Source: CAVONV01 sp963697355
Lineage (GTDB): Bacteria; Acidobacteriota; Vicinamibacteria; Marinacidobacterales; DATDRI01
NCBI GenBank assembly: GCA_963697355.1
Contig: CAVONV010000021.1
Location: 434,001 to 498,000, forward strand
Direction: 5' to 3'
DNA length: 64,000 nucleotides
In this document: piece after piece, positions 38,187-46,874 of the stretch
Position numbering within the stretch: position 1 is the first letter of the stretch
Layout of the letters: every line of letters starts with the position of its first letter
Translations under genes and position numbers: made by a program
Notes under the pieces: generated by a model
What the model saw: the letters and a program-made list of their open reading frames with translations, nothing else
Database searches by the model: none
Told to the model about the DNA's origin: nothing

Positions 38187-40799
38187 ATGTCGCGATCGAG
38201 GTTTCGAATGAGGAAGTTCGTGGTTCTGACCATGCTCACGGCGATTTTCCTGACCCTAACCGCGGGAGACTCCCTATCCGAGGAAAAGAAGAGTGTGACG
38301 AAGGCCAACCGCGCGTTGGCTTCACGCTTCACGAGCTCGAGAATGGAAAAGCTGCTCTTCAGTACCAAGGTGGAGCCTCATTGGCTAGAGGGAAGCCAGA
38401 AGTTCTGGTACGAGTGGGAATCGTCCGAGGGAAAGGTGTTCTGGCTCGTTGATCCAGCGCGACGCAGCAAGGTGGAGATCTTCGACAACGACGACATGGC
38501 AGCTCAGCTCACGCTCTTGACGAAAGACCCCTACGATGCAAAGCACCTGCCCGTAGAGAAATTCCGCTGGGTCAAGGACAGCACCGCGATCCAGTTCGAT
38601 GTCGTGAGCTCCCAGGACGAGGAGAAGAAGGAGACGGAAGGCGATCAACAAGAGGAGGAGTCCGAGCGAAAGAAGCCCAAACCGAAAAAGAAGGTCCATC
38701 ATTTTGAGTATGACCTGGGTACGAGGCAGGTTCGCGAGCTCGAGGAGGACGAGGCTCCACCCGATCATCCGGAATGGGCGGTTATATCGCCCGACAAGCA
38801 GTGGGTCGTCTTTTCACGAGAGTACAACCTCTACATGATGGACGCCGACAATTACAAAACGTTTCTAGACAAGGAGAAAGCGAAGAAGGAAGCCGGTGAG
38901 GACGAGGAAGATGAAGAAGAGGACGAGCCGAAATCAGATGTCGATGAGGATATCGAGGAGATCCAGTTAACGACCGACGGCGAAGAACACTACAGTTATG
39001 CGCGGCGGCAACGTGGTGACACCGACAAAGAGCGCGCCAAGAAGCTCGTCAAACGGCAGCCGGTTGAAATTGTTTGGTCTAGGGACTCGTCGAAGTTCGC
39101 GCTCGTTCGTGACGACCGACGAAAGAGCGAGGACTATTGGGTGATTAACGCCATCGCCGAGCCCCGTCCCACGCTGGAAACCTATAAGTACGATATGCCC
39201 GGTGAGGAGAATGTCTCCCAAACGGAAATCTGGATCGCCGATATCTCGTCCCGCGAAGTGAGCCGTATCGAAACGGCACGTTTCAAAGATCAGACGACGA
39301 CGATCCTCGAAGCACGCCAGTTCCCCAGACCCGACGCCGAGGAGCCGATTCCGGACCTTTGGTTGTCGACCCGCTCCGACGAGCTCTACTACGGGCGTAT
39401 CAGTCGAGATTTGAAGCGTTGCGACGTGGTGGTGGCCGATCTGACGAGCGGCGAATCCCGCGTGCTCATCGAAGAGCGTCTCAATACTTATATTGAGGTC
39501 CAACCGGTGGAGTTGCTGGCGACGGGCGAGATGATTTGGTGGTCGGAGCGAAACGGATGGGGTCACTATTACTTGTACGGCCCCGATGGCTCCTTGAAGA
39601 ATCAGATCACAACCGGGAGTTTTTCGACTCGTGGCATCGAAGGCGTCGATGAGACCAATCGCGTTATCTACTTCACGGCCAATGGTCGAGAAGATGAAGA
39701 TCCTTACTACCAACATCTATACAAGGCAAACCTCGATGGAACCGGGATCGCACTGCTGAACGCGGGTGATTTCAATCACGAAACGAGCATTAGCGAGAAC
39801 AACCGCTTCTTCGTAGACAACAACTCGCGGGTCAACACGGTGCCTGCCGCGAGTCTTTTCGACGCCGATGGTCAGAAGTTGATGGATCTCGAGGAAGCGG
39901 ACCTGTCGCTTTTGTTGGAGGCCGGCTACGAGTTTTCCCAGCCCTTCAAGGTCAAGGCCGGCGACAGCATTACCGATCTCTACGGGGTGATGTACAAGCC
40001 GTTTGATTTCGATGAGGCGAAGCGATACCCCATCATTGCCTACGTCTACCCGGGTCCTCAGACTGAGGCGGTGAACAAGTCGTTTACGACGCGGGCGCAG
40101 AATGTGATGCTCGCGCAACTTGGTTTCATTGTCATCGAAGTGGGCAACCGCGGCGGACATCCTGCACGTTCGAAGTGGTATCACAACTACGGATATGGCA
40201 ATTTGCGTGACTACGGTTTGGCCGACAAGAAAACCGCCATCGAGCAGCTGGCGGCTCGTCACGAGTTCATCGATATCGACCGTGTAGGGATTTTCGGACA
40301 CTCCGGCGGTGGATTCATGTCGACGGCGGCGATGCTCGTGTATCCGGACTTTTTCAAGGTGGCGGTGTCCTCCTCAGGTAACCATGAGAACCAGATTTAC
40401 AACCGCTGGTGGAGCGAGAAGCACCACGGGGTCAAGGAAGTCACCGACGACGAGGGTAATATCAGCTTCGAATACGATATCGCGAAAAACTCGGAGCTTG
40501 CTAAGAATCTCAAGGGACACTTGTTGCTCACGACCGGCGATATCGACAACAACGTGCATCCGTCACTCACGATACGGATGGCACACGCTCTGATCAAAGC
40601 GAACAAGCGCTTCGATTTTTTCATCTTTCCGGGCGAACGGCATGGGTATAGAGAAACAGTCGACTATTGGGAGTGGTTGCGTGCCGAGTACTTCGTCGAG
40701 CATCTGCTCGGAGACAAGGCGACGGGTGTCGATATCGTGGAGTTGAACCGCGATCAGCCGATGGACGGCAAGGCGAAAGGTAAGAAGGACAAGAAATGA
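38187..40799 (+). CDS. Exported S9 family peptidase (DPP4-like) with charged inserts
   Basis: 870 residues. Start at 38187 has GAGG six bases upstream; signal peptide FVVLTMLTAIFLTLTAG. The propeller (about 40-620) carries two lysine/glutamate-rich inserts, at about 141-170 and 228-258, the second almost wholly acidic. The hydrolase domain shows GVMYKPFDFDEAKRYPIIAYVYPGPQ, nucleophile Ser in GIFGHSGGGFMST, Asp in TTGDIDNNVHP and His in GERHGYRE, as in DPP4/S9B enzymes that remove N-terminal dipeptides. The inserts resemble disordered surface loops. Its stop overlaps the start of the next gene (ATGA). Confidence 0.9.
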   Translation: MSRSRFRMRKFVVLTMLTAIFLTLTAGDSLSEEKKSVTKANRALASRFTSSRMEKLLFSTKVEPHWLEGSQKFWYEWESSEGKVFWLVDPARRSKVEIFDNDDMAAQLTLLTKDPYDAKHLPVEKFRWVKDSTAIQFDVVSSQDEEKKETEGDQQEEESERKKPKPKKKVHHFEYDLGTRQVRELEEDEAPPDHPEWAVISPDKQWVVFSREYNLYMMDADNYKTFLDKEKAKKEAGEDEEDEEEDEPKSDVDEDIEEIQLTTDGEEHYSYARRQRGDTDKERAKKLVKRQPVEIVWSRDSSKFALVRDDRRKSEDYWVINAIAEPRPTLETYKYDMPGEENVSQTEIWIADISSREVSRIETARFKDQTTTILEARQFPRPDAEEPIPDLWLSTRSDELYYGRISRDLKRCDVVVADLTSGESRVLIEERLNTYIEVQPVELLATGEMIWWSERNGWGHYYLYGPDGSLKNQITTGSFSTRGIEGVDETNRVIYFTANGREDEDPYYQHLYKANLDGTGIALLNAGDFNHETSISENNRFFVDNNSRVNTVPAASLFDADGQKLMDLEEADLSLLLEAGYEFSQPFKVKAGDSITDLYGVMYKPFDFDEAKRYPIIAYVYPGPQTEAVNKSFTTRAQNVMLAQLGFIVIEVGNRGGHPARSKWYHNYGYGNLRDYGLADKKTAIEQLAARHEFIDIDRVGIFGHSGGGFMSTAAMLVYPDFFKVAVSSSGNHENQIYNRWWSEKHHGVKEVTDDEGNISFEYDIAKNSELAKNLKGHLLLTTGDIDNNVHPSLTIRMAHALIKANKRFDFFIFPGERHGYRETVDYWEWLRAEYFVEHLLGDKATGVDIVELNRDQPMDGKAKGKKDKK

Positions 40800-42223
40800 T
40801 AGCTCGGTCAGTCGGTGCAATGGCAAAGGTTGGAACTGAAAGATGCCCGCTGCGAGTGGCCATCATTGGTGCTGGACCCACCGGATTCTACTCCGCAGAC
40901 CACCTCATGAAGCGGAGCGGCTTGGTCGTCGAGATCGACATGTACGATCGGCTACCCACTCCATTTGGTTTGGTTCGTGGCGGTGTGGCACCGGATCATC
41001 AGAAGATCAAGACCGTGACCAAGGCTTACGACCGCATTGCCTCGAACCCCCACTTTCGCTTCTTTGGGAACGTCGAGTTTGGAACCGACGTTACCTTGGA
41101 GTTACTCAGAGATTACTACCATCAGATCCTGTACTGTACCGGAGCCCAGACCGACCGGGACATGGGGATACCTGGGGAAAATCTCGGGGGCAGCCATGCC
41201 GCGACCGAGTTCGTCGCTTGGTATAACGGTCATCCTGACTACCGGGACTTGAAGTTCGACCTCTCGCAGGAACGTGCCGCGGTTATTGGTGTCGGCAACG
41301 TCGCCGTTGATGTCTGCCGGATCCTGTGCCGGACGCCGGAAGAGTTGGCCAAGACGGATATCGCCGATTACGCCTTGGAAGCTCTTTCGAATAGCCGCAT
41401 CAAGGAAGTCTACATGATCGGCCGTCGGGGCCCGGCGCAGGCCGCCTTCACGAACCCCGAGGCGAGGGAGCTCGGCGAGATGGAAGACGCGGACGTGTTC
41501 GTTCTCCCTGAGGAAGCCTCGCTAGATCCACTCAGCCGTGAGTATCTAGAGAAGAGCCAGGACAAATCGATCCTAAAGAAAATGGAGATCCTAGAGGAGT
41601 TCTCCCGCCGAGAGCGGTCCGGCAAGTCTCGTCTCCTGGCCCTCCGTTTCCTTGCATCGCCGGTGGAGCTCGTGGGTAATGACGACGGCAAAGTCGTCAA
41701 GATCCGCTTGGTCAAAAACGCCCTGCATTTGAGCAATGACGGGACGCTCAGACCCAAGTCCACCGAAGCGTTCGAGGACCTCGACGTGGGTTTGGTCTTC
41801 CGCTCGGTGGGTTATCGAGGGGTCGCGCTTCCCGGTGTGCCTTTCCATGAGAAGTGGGGCACTATCAATAATGTGGAAGGTCGTGTTACCACCGTTGATA
41901 CAAACGAGCCCGTTGTGGGTGAGTACACAGCAGGATGGATCAAAAGAGGTCCTTCTGGGATCATCGGGACCAACAAGCCGGATGCTCTCGAAACGGTCAA
42001 CTGCATGATGGAGGATCTGGAAAAGGGCGGGATCCTCGAGCCTTCGCATCCTGAGGTCGCTCGAGCGCAAGAGATGGTCGAGCAGCGAAAACCCAGCTCC
42101 GTTTCCTATGAAGACTGGCTTCGTCTGGACGAGATAGAGGTGGCTCGGGGCAAGGAGCTCGGTCGTCCCCGCCTGAAGTTCACACGTGTGGAGGATATGC
42201 TGGAGGCTTTGGGCAAGAAATAA
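40796..42223 (+). CDS. FprA-like ferredoxin/adrenodoxin-NADP+ reductase
   Basis: 475 residues. FAD Rossmann motif VAIIGAGPTGFYSADHL; the family block YDRLPTPFGLVRGGVAPDHQKIKTV; NADP site AAVIGVGNVAVDVCRIL with the adrenodoxin-reductase hallmark GRRGPAQAAFTNPE; and the C-terminal VGEYTAGWIKRGPSGIIGTNK. It transfers electrons between NADPH and a ferredoxin. The start overlaps the upstream peptidase stop by four bases, with AAGGA at good spacing; an internal ATG at 40820 is the alternative. Coupling to a peptidase is unusual and may only reflect compact spacing. Confidence 0.9.
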   Translation: MIARSVGAMAKVGTERCPLRVAIIGAGPTGFYSADHLMKRSGLVVEIDMYDRLPTPFGLVRGGVAPDHQKIKTVTKAYDRIASNPHFRFFGNVEFGTDVTLELLRDYYHQILYCTGAQTDRDMGIPGENLGGSHAATEFVAWYNGHPDYRDLKFDLSQERAAVIGVGNVAVDVCRILCRTPEELAKTDIADYALEALSNSRIKEVYMIGRRGPAQAAFTNPEARELGEMEDADVFVLPEEASLDPLSREYLEKSQDKSILKKMEILEEFSRRERSGKSRLLALRFLASPVELVGNDDGKVVKIRLVKNALHLSNDGTLRPKSTEAFEDLDVGLVFRSVGYRGVALPGVPFHEKWGTINNVEGRVTTVDTNEPVVGEYTAGWIKRGPSGIIGTNKPDALETVNCMMEDLEKGGILEPSHPEVARAQEMVEQRKPSSVSYEDWLRLDEIEVARGKELGRPRLKFTRVEDMLEALGKK

Positions 42224-42317
42224 CCACTTGCGTCACCTGTCAGCCTAGGGCATCAGTGGAAAGATAATCATAGACTCGCGGTCCGTTTTGGCCGCGTCTC
42301 TTAGGTCAGGCCAGCGC

Positions 42318-42957
42318 ATGAGTCTCGGTGCCCTTACGGGTCGAACCCGCCTTCTCACGCTTCAAACGACTGCATTGCCCTGGCTTCTTCTTTCATTGGG
42401 GACGTTGTCCTTCGGTGGCTCCTGCCGAACGGTTCCCGAATCGACTCCGGTTCCTCATTTTTCGGCACTCGTCCGGGACTTTTCGGAACCCGGGGGCTAT
42501 TTTGATACGGACAATCTCATTTCCAACGAAACCTCCTATACTCAAGTTGTCGAGCGACTGAAGCCGACCGGTGGGGTTTATGTCGGTGTTGGACCCGAGC
42601 AGAACTTCACCTATATCGGACGCATGCGTCCGCGCTGGGCGTTCATTCTCGACCATCGGTCGCTTCCTTGAAGAACAGGGAGAAAGAGTTTCCGCGCTCT
42701 ATGTGTCGAATGTCGAGTTCTATCTCTTGCGATCGGGGCGTTTCGACTCCTATGTGGAGAATGTTCGCGCGCTCCCGCTCCAAAACGACAGTCTCTTCAT
42801 CCGCGCCTACTTCGACTATGGGCTCTCGCATCCCGCGCGGCTCCCCGGCCATCGGAGCACGGTCTTACTGCAGCGAGTGCCTCGATTCCTCGCCTTGTAC
42901 GATACGCAAGCCTACCGTAGCTATTGGGATGTGTGTACGGTGGATTACATGCGCTAG
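42318..42957 (+). pseudogene. Exported protein with internal deletion and frame change
   Basis: The N-terminal part has an export signal (PWLLLSLGTLSFGGSC, a possible lipobox), then FSEPGGYFDTDNLISNETSY and GGVYVGVGPEQNFTYIGRMRPRWAFILD. At about 42651 the frame changes straight to IGRFLEEQGERVSALYVSNVEFYLL and continues to a stop at 42957. I recall an uncharacterised SAM-dependent-methyltransferase-like family in which these two blocks are separated by roughly 150 residues with a second GDFAG-type block, so the middle seems lost. The gene is therefore truncated internally, by real deletion or assembly collapse. Function unknown. Confidence 0.55.
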
Positions 42958-43019
42958 TAAAGAAATCAAGAACTAGAGAACTGAAGAGGATTTGCGGTCA
43001 AGGACCGGTGGCTTCCAGC

Positions 43020-43594
43020 TTATGGGTCTCGGGTTTCTGCGGAAATCCTTACGTAGACGAATCCATGGTGATCATCCTTCCAAGAAATAATTCCTGAGAC
43101 GACATGTTCTCCGGAGGTGAGGAGGGAAGGATCAAGAACCCAGTTGTAGGGCAGATAAGAAGCGGACTGTCCATCGACTCGGGTGCCATCGACGTAGATA
43201 GAAACGGAGGCTCTGGGAATCGGCGTGAGATGGCCGGGCCTTTGGTGTGGCGCCAAGTCGAACCGAAGAACGGTTGGTTCTGTGATTCTTGGTAGCCCCG
43301 TTGGCGTCTTCTGAATGTCCTTACGACTGTTTGAAGACCGGTTTTCTTGGCTTGCTGGCGTAACGTTCTCACGGTAGTGCCGAATGGGCCGACGAACCGC
43401 ACGGCGATCTCTGCAGGTGCCGAAATGTGGTAGCTCAGCGTGAGCTTCTCACCTTTTTGGGGATCGAATTCTACACGGTCTTTCGAGACTTCGGAGATTG
43501 TTATTGGCGGTGTCGACTCAACGATACCGCTGCTCATGTTCATGAGGGTGATAGCCCACAAAAGGCCTGCTGAGGCGAATAGGCCTTTCTTCAT
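43020..43594 (-). CDS. Exported beta-sandwich (FlgD-Ig-like) protein, one frameshift
   Basis: Starts MKKGLFASAGLLWAITL (signal peptide). The first frame gives VEFDPQKGEKLTLSYHISAPAEIAVRFVGPFG and VRTLRQQAKKTGLQTVV, reminiscent of FlgD-type Ig domains. Near 43322 one base is missing; the next frame continues DIQKTPTGLPRITEPTVLRFDLAP and ends ISWKDDHHGFVYVRISAETRDP with stop at 43020. About 190 residues in total. The upstream TPR gene on the same strand overlaps or abuts the start, so the two may be co-expressed. No enzyme motif. Confidence 0.5.
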
Positions 43595-44602
43595 CCTCGC
43601 CTTCCGCGTCACCCCTCTTCTTCATCAACAGACCCAAGTAGTAGTGCGTCTCCGCCGATTCAGGATTCAACACGAGAGCCCTTTGGAAAGCTTCCTCGGC
43701 ATCACCGTAGTGTTCCATTTCGATCAATAGTGTGCCCTTATCGGCCCAGAGCCTTCTCGAATAGGGCCGCACCGCCAATGCCTCTTCGTAAACGGCCAGG
43801 CTCTCTTCTAAAAGGTCCTCTTGCCAATGGACAAAAGCTCGTGCGCGCAGGATATCCATGTCACCAGGATCAATGGATAGGGCCCTCTCAATGTCTTTGG
43901 CGGCTTCATGCCTTCGACCCAAGTAGTAGTAGGACTTTGAACGAACTTCGAGCGCAAGCAAACTTACTGGCGAGAACTCCAGAATACGGGAGCATATGTC
44001 AATCGCTTCCTCGTACCTGCTGAGCATGTACAGCGTGTCGGCTTTCAAAAAGAGGTACCAGACGGAATCTCCGTAGGACACGGCTTTGTCGAAAAGTTCA
44101 AGAGCCTCTTCCCTGCTCTCTTTCAACATTGTCTGCCCCAGTTCCGCGTAGATAAGACCCTGAAGGATGACGAGTATCGGGTTCTTGTCAGCGTAAGGTT
44201 GGGCCTCGCGCGCGAACGCTTCGATTTCAGGAAGGGACCCTCCCCATTCTGGCGCTAGGCTCGAAATGTATGCCAGCGAACAGAATAGGAGTAGGGATTG
44301 ATCTCGAGGGCTGTCGTCAGCCATTTGAGCGCACTTTCGCGGTCACCCAAAGTCGTATCGATGTCTACCAGTGCGGCGAAAGCCTGTTCCAATTCCGGGT
44401 TGATCTCCAATGCTCGGAGGATCTCATCCTTTGCGGCGTCAAAGTGTTCCCTCATCTTTATGAGTTGTTCATCTAGTGTCAGATGGATGAAACGGCTATC
44501 TCTGGCATTCCATCCTTTCTTCACGAGATAAAGACCGAGTGCCAGGTGAGCCGAGTAGGAATTGGGCATGAGAGTGGTCCATTCTTCGAGAAGCGGAGCC
44601 AT
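43518..44602 (-). CDS. TPR (DUF4034-like) protein, one frameshift
   Basis: First frame (44602 to about 44272): SYSAHLALGLYLVKKGWNARD, then a TPR-like unit EILRALEINPELEQAFAALVDID and ALKWLTTALEINPYSYSVR. After a one-base loss in CGCTGG (44272 area) the next frame continues AYISSLAPEWGGSLPEIEAFAREAQPY, five to six TPR units (for example SLAVYEEALAVRPYSRRLWADKG and AEEAFQRALVLNPESAETHYYLGLL). The WGGS-type block suggests DUF4034. The N-terminus lies only 11 bases after queG and may be shortened. The last 25 residues overlap the next gene, so a second indel near 43600 is possible. Probably a protein-interaction scaffold. Confidence 0.6.
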
Positions 44603-44612
44603 AAGCGTGCAT

Positions 44613-45776
44613 CTAGGAACAGCGGGTCAGTTGCTCCAAGGCCCATTGGATTTCGAGGTGAACGCCTTCGACTTCTTCGACACGCAACCGTTCTCTAATA
44701 GGGTCTAATGCATTACTTTGTTTCAGATTTCCGAGGGCCCAGGCGACGTGCTCTCGAACGAGAGGCTCGGGGTGATTGAGGGCACGAATCAAAGCGCGCA
44801 CGACGCCAGCGTTATTGGAATTACCGAGGGCGATGGCTACATTGCGTAGAAAACCGGGGTAGCGGGCGCGACGTATCGCGCTGCGCCTCGTCGCAGCTTG
44901 AAACTCTTCAATACTCATCTTCAGCATCGAGACCAAGTCCATGGAGGCGATTGGTTCTCTCGGAAGGAATCGGGTTTCTTCGCTTTTCTTGGCAAAACGG
45001 TTCCAGGGACACACATCCTGGCAATCATCACAACCGTAGATGCGATTGCCAATGCCTGTCCTCAGCCCGCGTGGAATGGAGCCTCGTAGCTCTATGGTGA
45101 GATACGAAATGCAGCGCCGGCTGTCGACGACGTAGGGTTCAACGATGGCGCCTGTCGGACAAGCGGCGATACAACGGCTGCAACTTCCACAGTGATTTCG
45201 TTCGGGCGTGTCCGGAGGCAATTCCATTGGCACGAGTATCTCGCCGAGGAAAAGCCATGAGCTTCCCTGGCGGGAGATGAGATTCGAGTGTTTTCCGAGC
45301 CACCCGATCCCGGCGGCGGCTCCATAGCTTTTCTCGAGCAGGGGTCCCGTGTCGACGTAGCGTCTTGTCTTGACATCACAGGTCTTCTCTACGAAGGCAC
45401 CAAGCTCCTCGAGTTTTTCCTCCATGACGCGATGGTAATCTTCCCCGCGGGAGTAACTCGAGACGACACCGTGGCTGGGAACGGCGCGGTCTGAAGGCCC
45501 CTGGTAGTAGTTCAATGCACAGCAAATGACGGTTTGGGTAGCGGCGAGGCTGCGCTCGGCGTCGGTACGTCGACCCGGCTCACGGTCCATCCAGCGCATC
45601 TCGCCCTGGTAACCGAGCTCGAGCCATTTTTCGAGGCGAGGAGTCTCTCGAGGTAGTTGGGCGGGTGCGAAGCCGACTTTGGCGAAGCCGATATCTAGCC
45701 CACGTGATCGGAGGCGCCTCTTGAGAATCCCCGCTTGGCCATCGGTTAGTCGGACAGTATCTGAGCTCACGAGCAA
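44613..45776 (-). CDS. queG: Epoxyqueuosine reductase QueG
   Basis: 387 residues. The cobalamin-binding N-terminal domain has DIGFAKVGFAPAQL, MRWMDREPGRRTDAERSL and CALNYYQG; the catalytic region shows RYVDTGPLLEKSYGAAAGIGWLGKHSNLIS with the conserved Asp. Two ferredoxin-type [4Fe-4S] motifs follow (CGSCSRCIAACP and CDDCQDVCPWN). The C-terminal about 80 residues are HEAT-like repeats (VREHVAWALGNL), as in longer QueG proteins. It reduces epoxyqueuosine to queuosine in tRNA, the last step of the pathway. No other queuosine gene is in the window. Confidence 0.93.
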   Translation of the reverse strand: MLVSSDTVRLTDGQAGILKRRLRSRGLDIGFAKVGFAPAQLPRETPRLEKWLELGYQGEMRWMDREPGRRTDAERSLAATQTVICCALNYYQGPSDRAVPSHGVVSSYSRGEDYHRVMEEKLEELGAFVEKTCDVKTRRYVDTGPLLEKSYGAAAGIGWLGKHSNLISRQGSSWLFLGEILVPMELPPDTPERNHCGSCSRCIAACPTGAIVEPYVVDSRRCISYLTIELRGSIPRGLRTGIGNRIYGCDDCQDVCPWNRFAKKSEETRFLPREPIASMDLVSMLKMSIEEFQAATRRSAIRRARYPGFLRNVAIALGNSNNAGVVRALIRALNHPEPLVREHVAWALGNLKQSNALDPIRERLRVEEVEGVHLEIQWALEQLTRCS

Positions 45777-45960
45777 GTCTTTTTTATGCTAGGTACCGTG
45801 GTTTACAATTATGGTCACAGGCGAGCGCCGATCCATCCCGTCTCGCGGCGTTGCCCGTCGGTCATATATCCGGATATGATTCACACCTCCAGCCTTCGCC
45901 AAGGCTACGGCTAGGCCTCGCCGAAGCGCGAGCGGAGGCGGGCGCGCTTTGCCAAGCGGG

Positions 45961-46006
45961 CGCCTCGACGTTCTCGGTTCTTGACCGTAGGCATGACCCA
46001 GGGCAC
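45961..46006. repeat. Dispersed intergenic repeat B, copy 2
   Basis: Second copy of the element at 7312-7360, same orientation, with the conserved core GACGTTCTCGGTT. It is preceded by a GC-rich, self-complementary stretch (45895-45960), so the whole 45890-46006 region could form a folded RNA. No gene is supported between 45777 and 46059; a leftward ORF there overlaps the repeat and lacks a ribosome site. Confidence 0.6.
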
Positions 46007-46059
46007 TAACTTCATCGATTGTAGAATATCGACTTCGAACGGCCGGCTGCAAGGGTGCT

Positions 46060-46287
46060 ATGCAAAACCTAGGTGCACTGATCGCGACATTGAATACACT
46101 GAAAGTGGGAGAATTGGGGGCTGTTCGGGATCAGCTCATGGAGGTACGGACGGAGTTGGAACATCGGGATTTGGTCGAGCTGGTGTCCAAGCTCGACGAA
46201 TGCCTCGCCGCTCTCGGCAGCGGGGATCTGAAGAACTTCCGCCGTCTCAAAGAGACTATCGTGAGTCGTCTTGGCCACCTTCGTTGA
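46060..46287 (+). CDS. Small helical protein, unknown function
   Basis: 75 residues: an acidic, leucine-rich sequence (LIATLNTLKVGELGAVRDQL, LVELVSKLDECLAAL) predicted to be almost wholly helical, probably a coiled-coil or helical hairpin. No known family. The ATG at 46060 has no strong ribosome site, but the ORF sits in line with a NUDIX gene 97 bases downstream on the same strand and has a natural composition. Confidence 0.45.
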   Translation: MQNLGALIATLNTLKVGELGAVRDQLMEVRTELEHRDLVELVSKLDECLAALGSGDLKNFRRLKETIVSRLGHLR

Positions 46288-46301
46288 CTGGGTATTGGAG
46301 C

Positions 46302-46388
46302 ATGAAGAACCTGTCTCTGTGGAGGAAGAACAAGCGAAAACGTCGCATCCAGGTGATAGATGAAGTAGGGGAGGAATTCTCGTCGTGA
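46302..46388 (+). CDS. Possible 28-residue leader-like ORF coupled to NUDIX gene
   Basis: MKNLSLWRKNKRKRRIQVID, then an acidic tail. The N-terminal half is strongly basic. Its TGA overlaps the GTG start of the NUDIX gene (GTGA at 46385-46388), so translation could be coupled. It has GGAG only one base before the ATG, which is poor spacing. Could equally be non-coding. Confidence 0.3.
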   Translation: MKNLSLWRKNKRKRRIQVIDEVGEEFSS

Positions 46389-46789
46389 AAGAGTATCGTC
46401 GGCCGAAACTGACCGTCGATGTGATCATCGAGATTGGTGAAAGGCGAGATCTCGTTTTCATTCGGCGCAGGAACCCCCCATTGGGCTGGGCGCTGCCGGG
46501 AGGATTCGTCGATATCGGGGAAAGCGTCGAGGAGGCGGCTCGTCGAGAAGCCCTCGAGGAAACCTCCCTTCAGGTCGAGCTCATACGCCAGTTCCACGTC
46601 TATTCCGATCCGCGTCGCGATCCGCGCGGGCATACGGTTTCGGTGGTCTTCATCGGCCGGGCCGAAGGAGCTCTCCGAGCAGCAGATGATGCAGCGGAAG
46701 CAAGAGCATTCCCGCGAAACGCCTTGCCGGAGCCTCTGACCTTCGATCACAGTCAAATTGTGAGCGACTACCTGCATGAACGCTACTGA
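46385..46789 (+). CDS. NUDIX hydrolase
   Basis: 134 residues. The Nudix box is complete: GGFVDIGESVEEAARREALEETSL fits G-x5-E-x7-R-E-x2-E-E. Preceding strands VDVIIEIGERRDLVFIRRR and a downstream VVFIGRAEG match the ADP-ribose/8-oxo-type NUDIX group. It cleaves nucleoside diphosphates linked to another moiety; substrate not predictable, although the compact size and the PLGWALPGGF block resemble ADP-ribose pyrophosphatase-like or 8-oxo-dGTP enzymes. The start is GTG at 46385, with GGGGAGG ten bases upstream. Confidence 0.88.
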   Translation: MKEYRRPKLTVDVIIEIGERRDLVFIRRRNPPLGWALPGGFVDIGESVEEAARREALEETSLQVELIRQFHVYSDPRRDPRGHTVSVVFIGRAEGALRAADDAAEARAFPRNALPEPLTFDHSQIVSDYLHERY

Positions 46790-46802
46790 CTCTTCATTGG
46801 TT

Positions 46803-46832
46803 TTGACACCCGGCGCGCAGGACTGATATAGT
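46803..46832 (+). promoter_or_regulatory. Sigma-70 promoter upstream of the 46875 gene
   Basis: TTGACA at 46803-46808, 18-base spacer, TATAGT at 46827-46832. It starts 14 bases after the NUDIX stop, so the next gene has its own promoter. Confidence 0.6.
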
Positions 46833-46874
46833 TCACCTACCCCGACGTAACCATCAGATCTCAAAAGGTTTGTC

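Noticed and set aside
38967..39716. Leftward 249-residue ORF
   Set aside because: It lies opposite the S9 peptidase; no recognisable domain.
45789..46052. Leftward 87-residue ORF
   Set aside because: It overlaps the dispersed repeat and GC-rich dyads, with no ribosome site; likely a by-product of the repeat.
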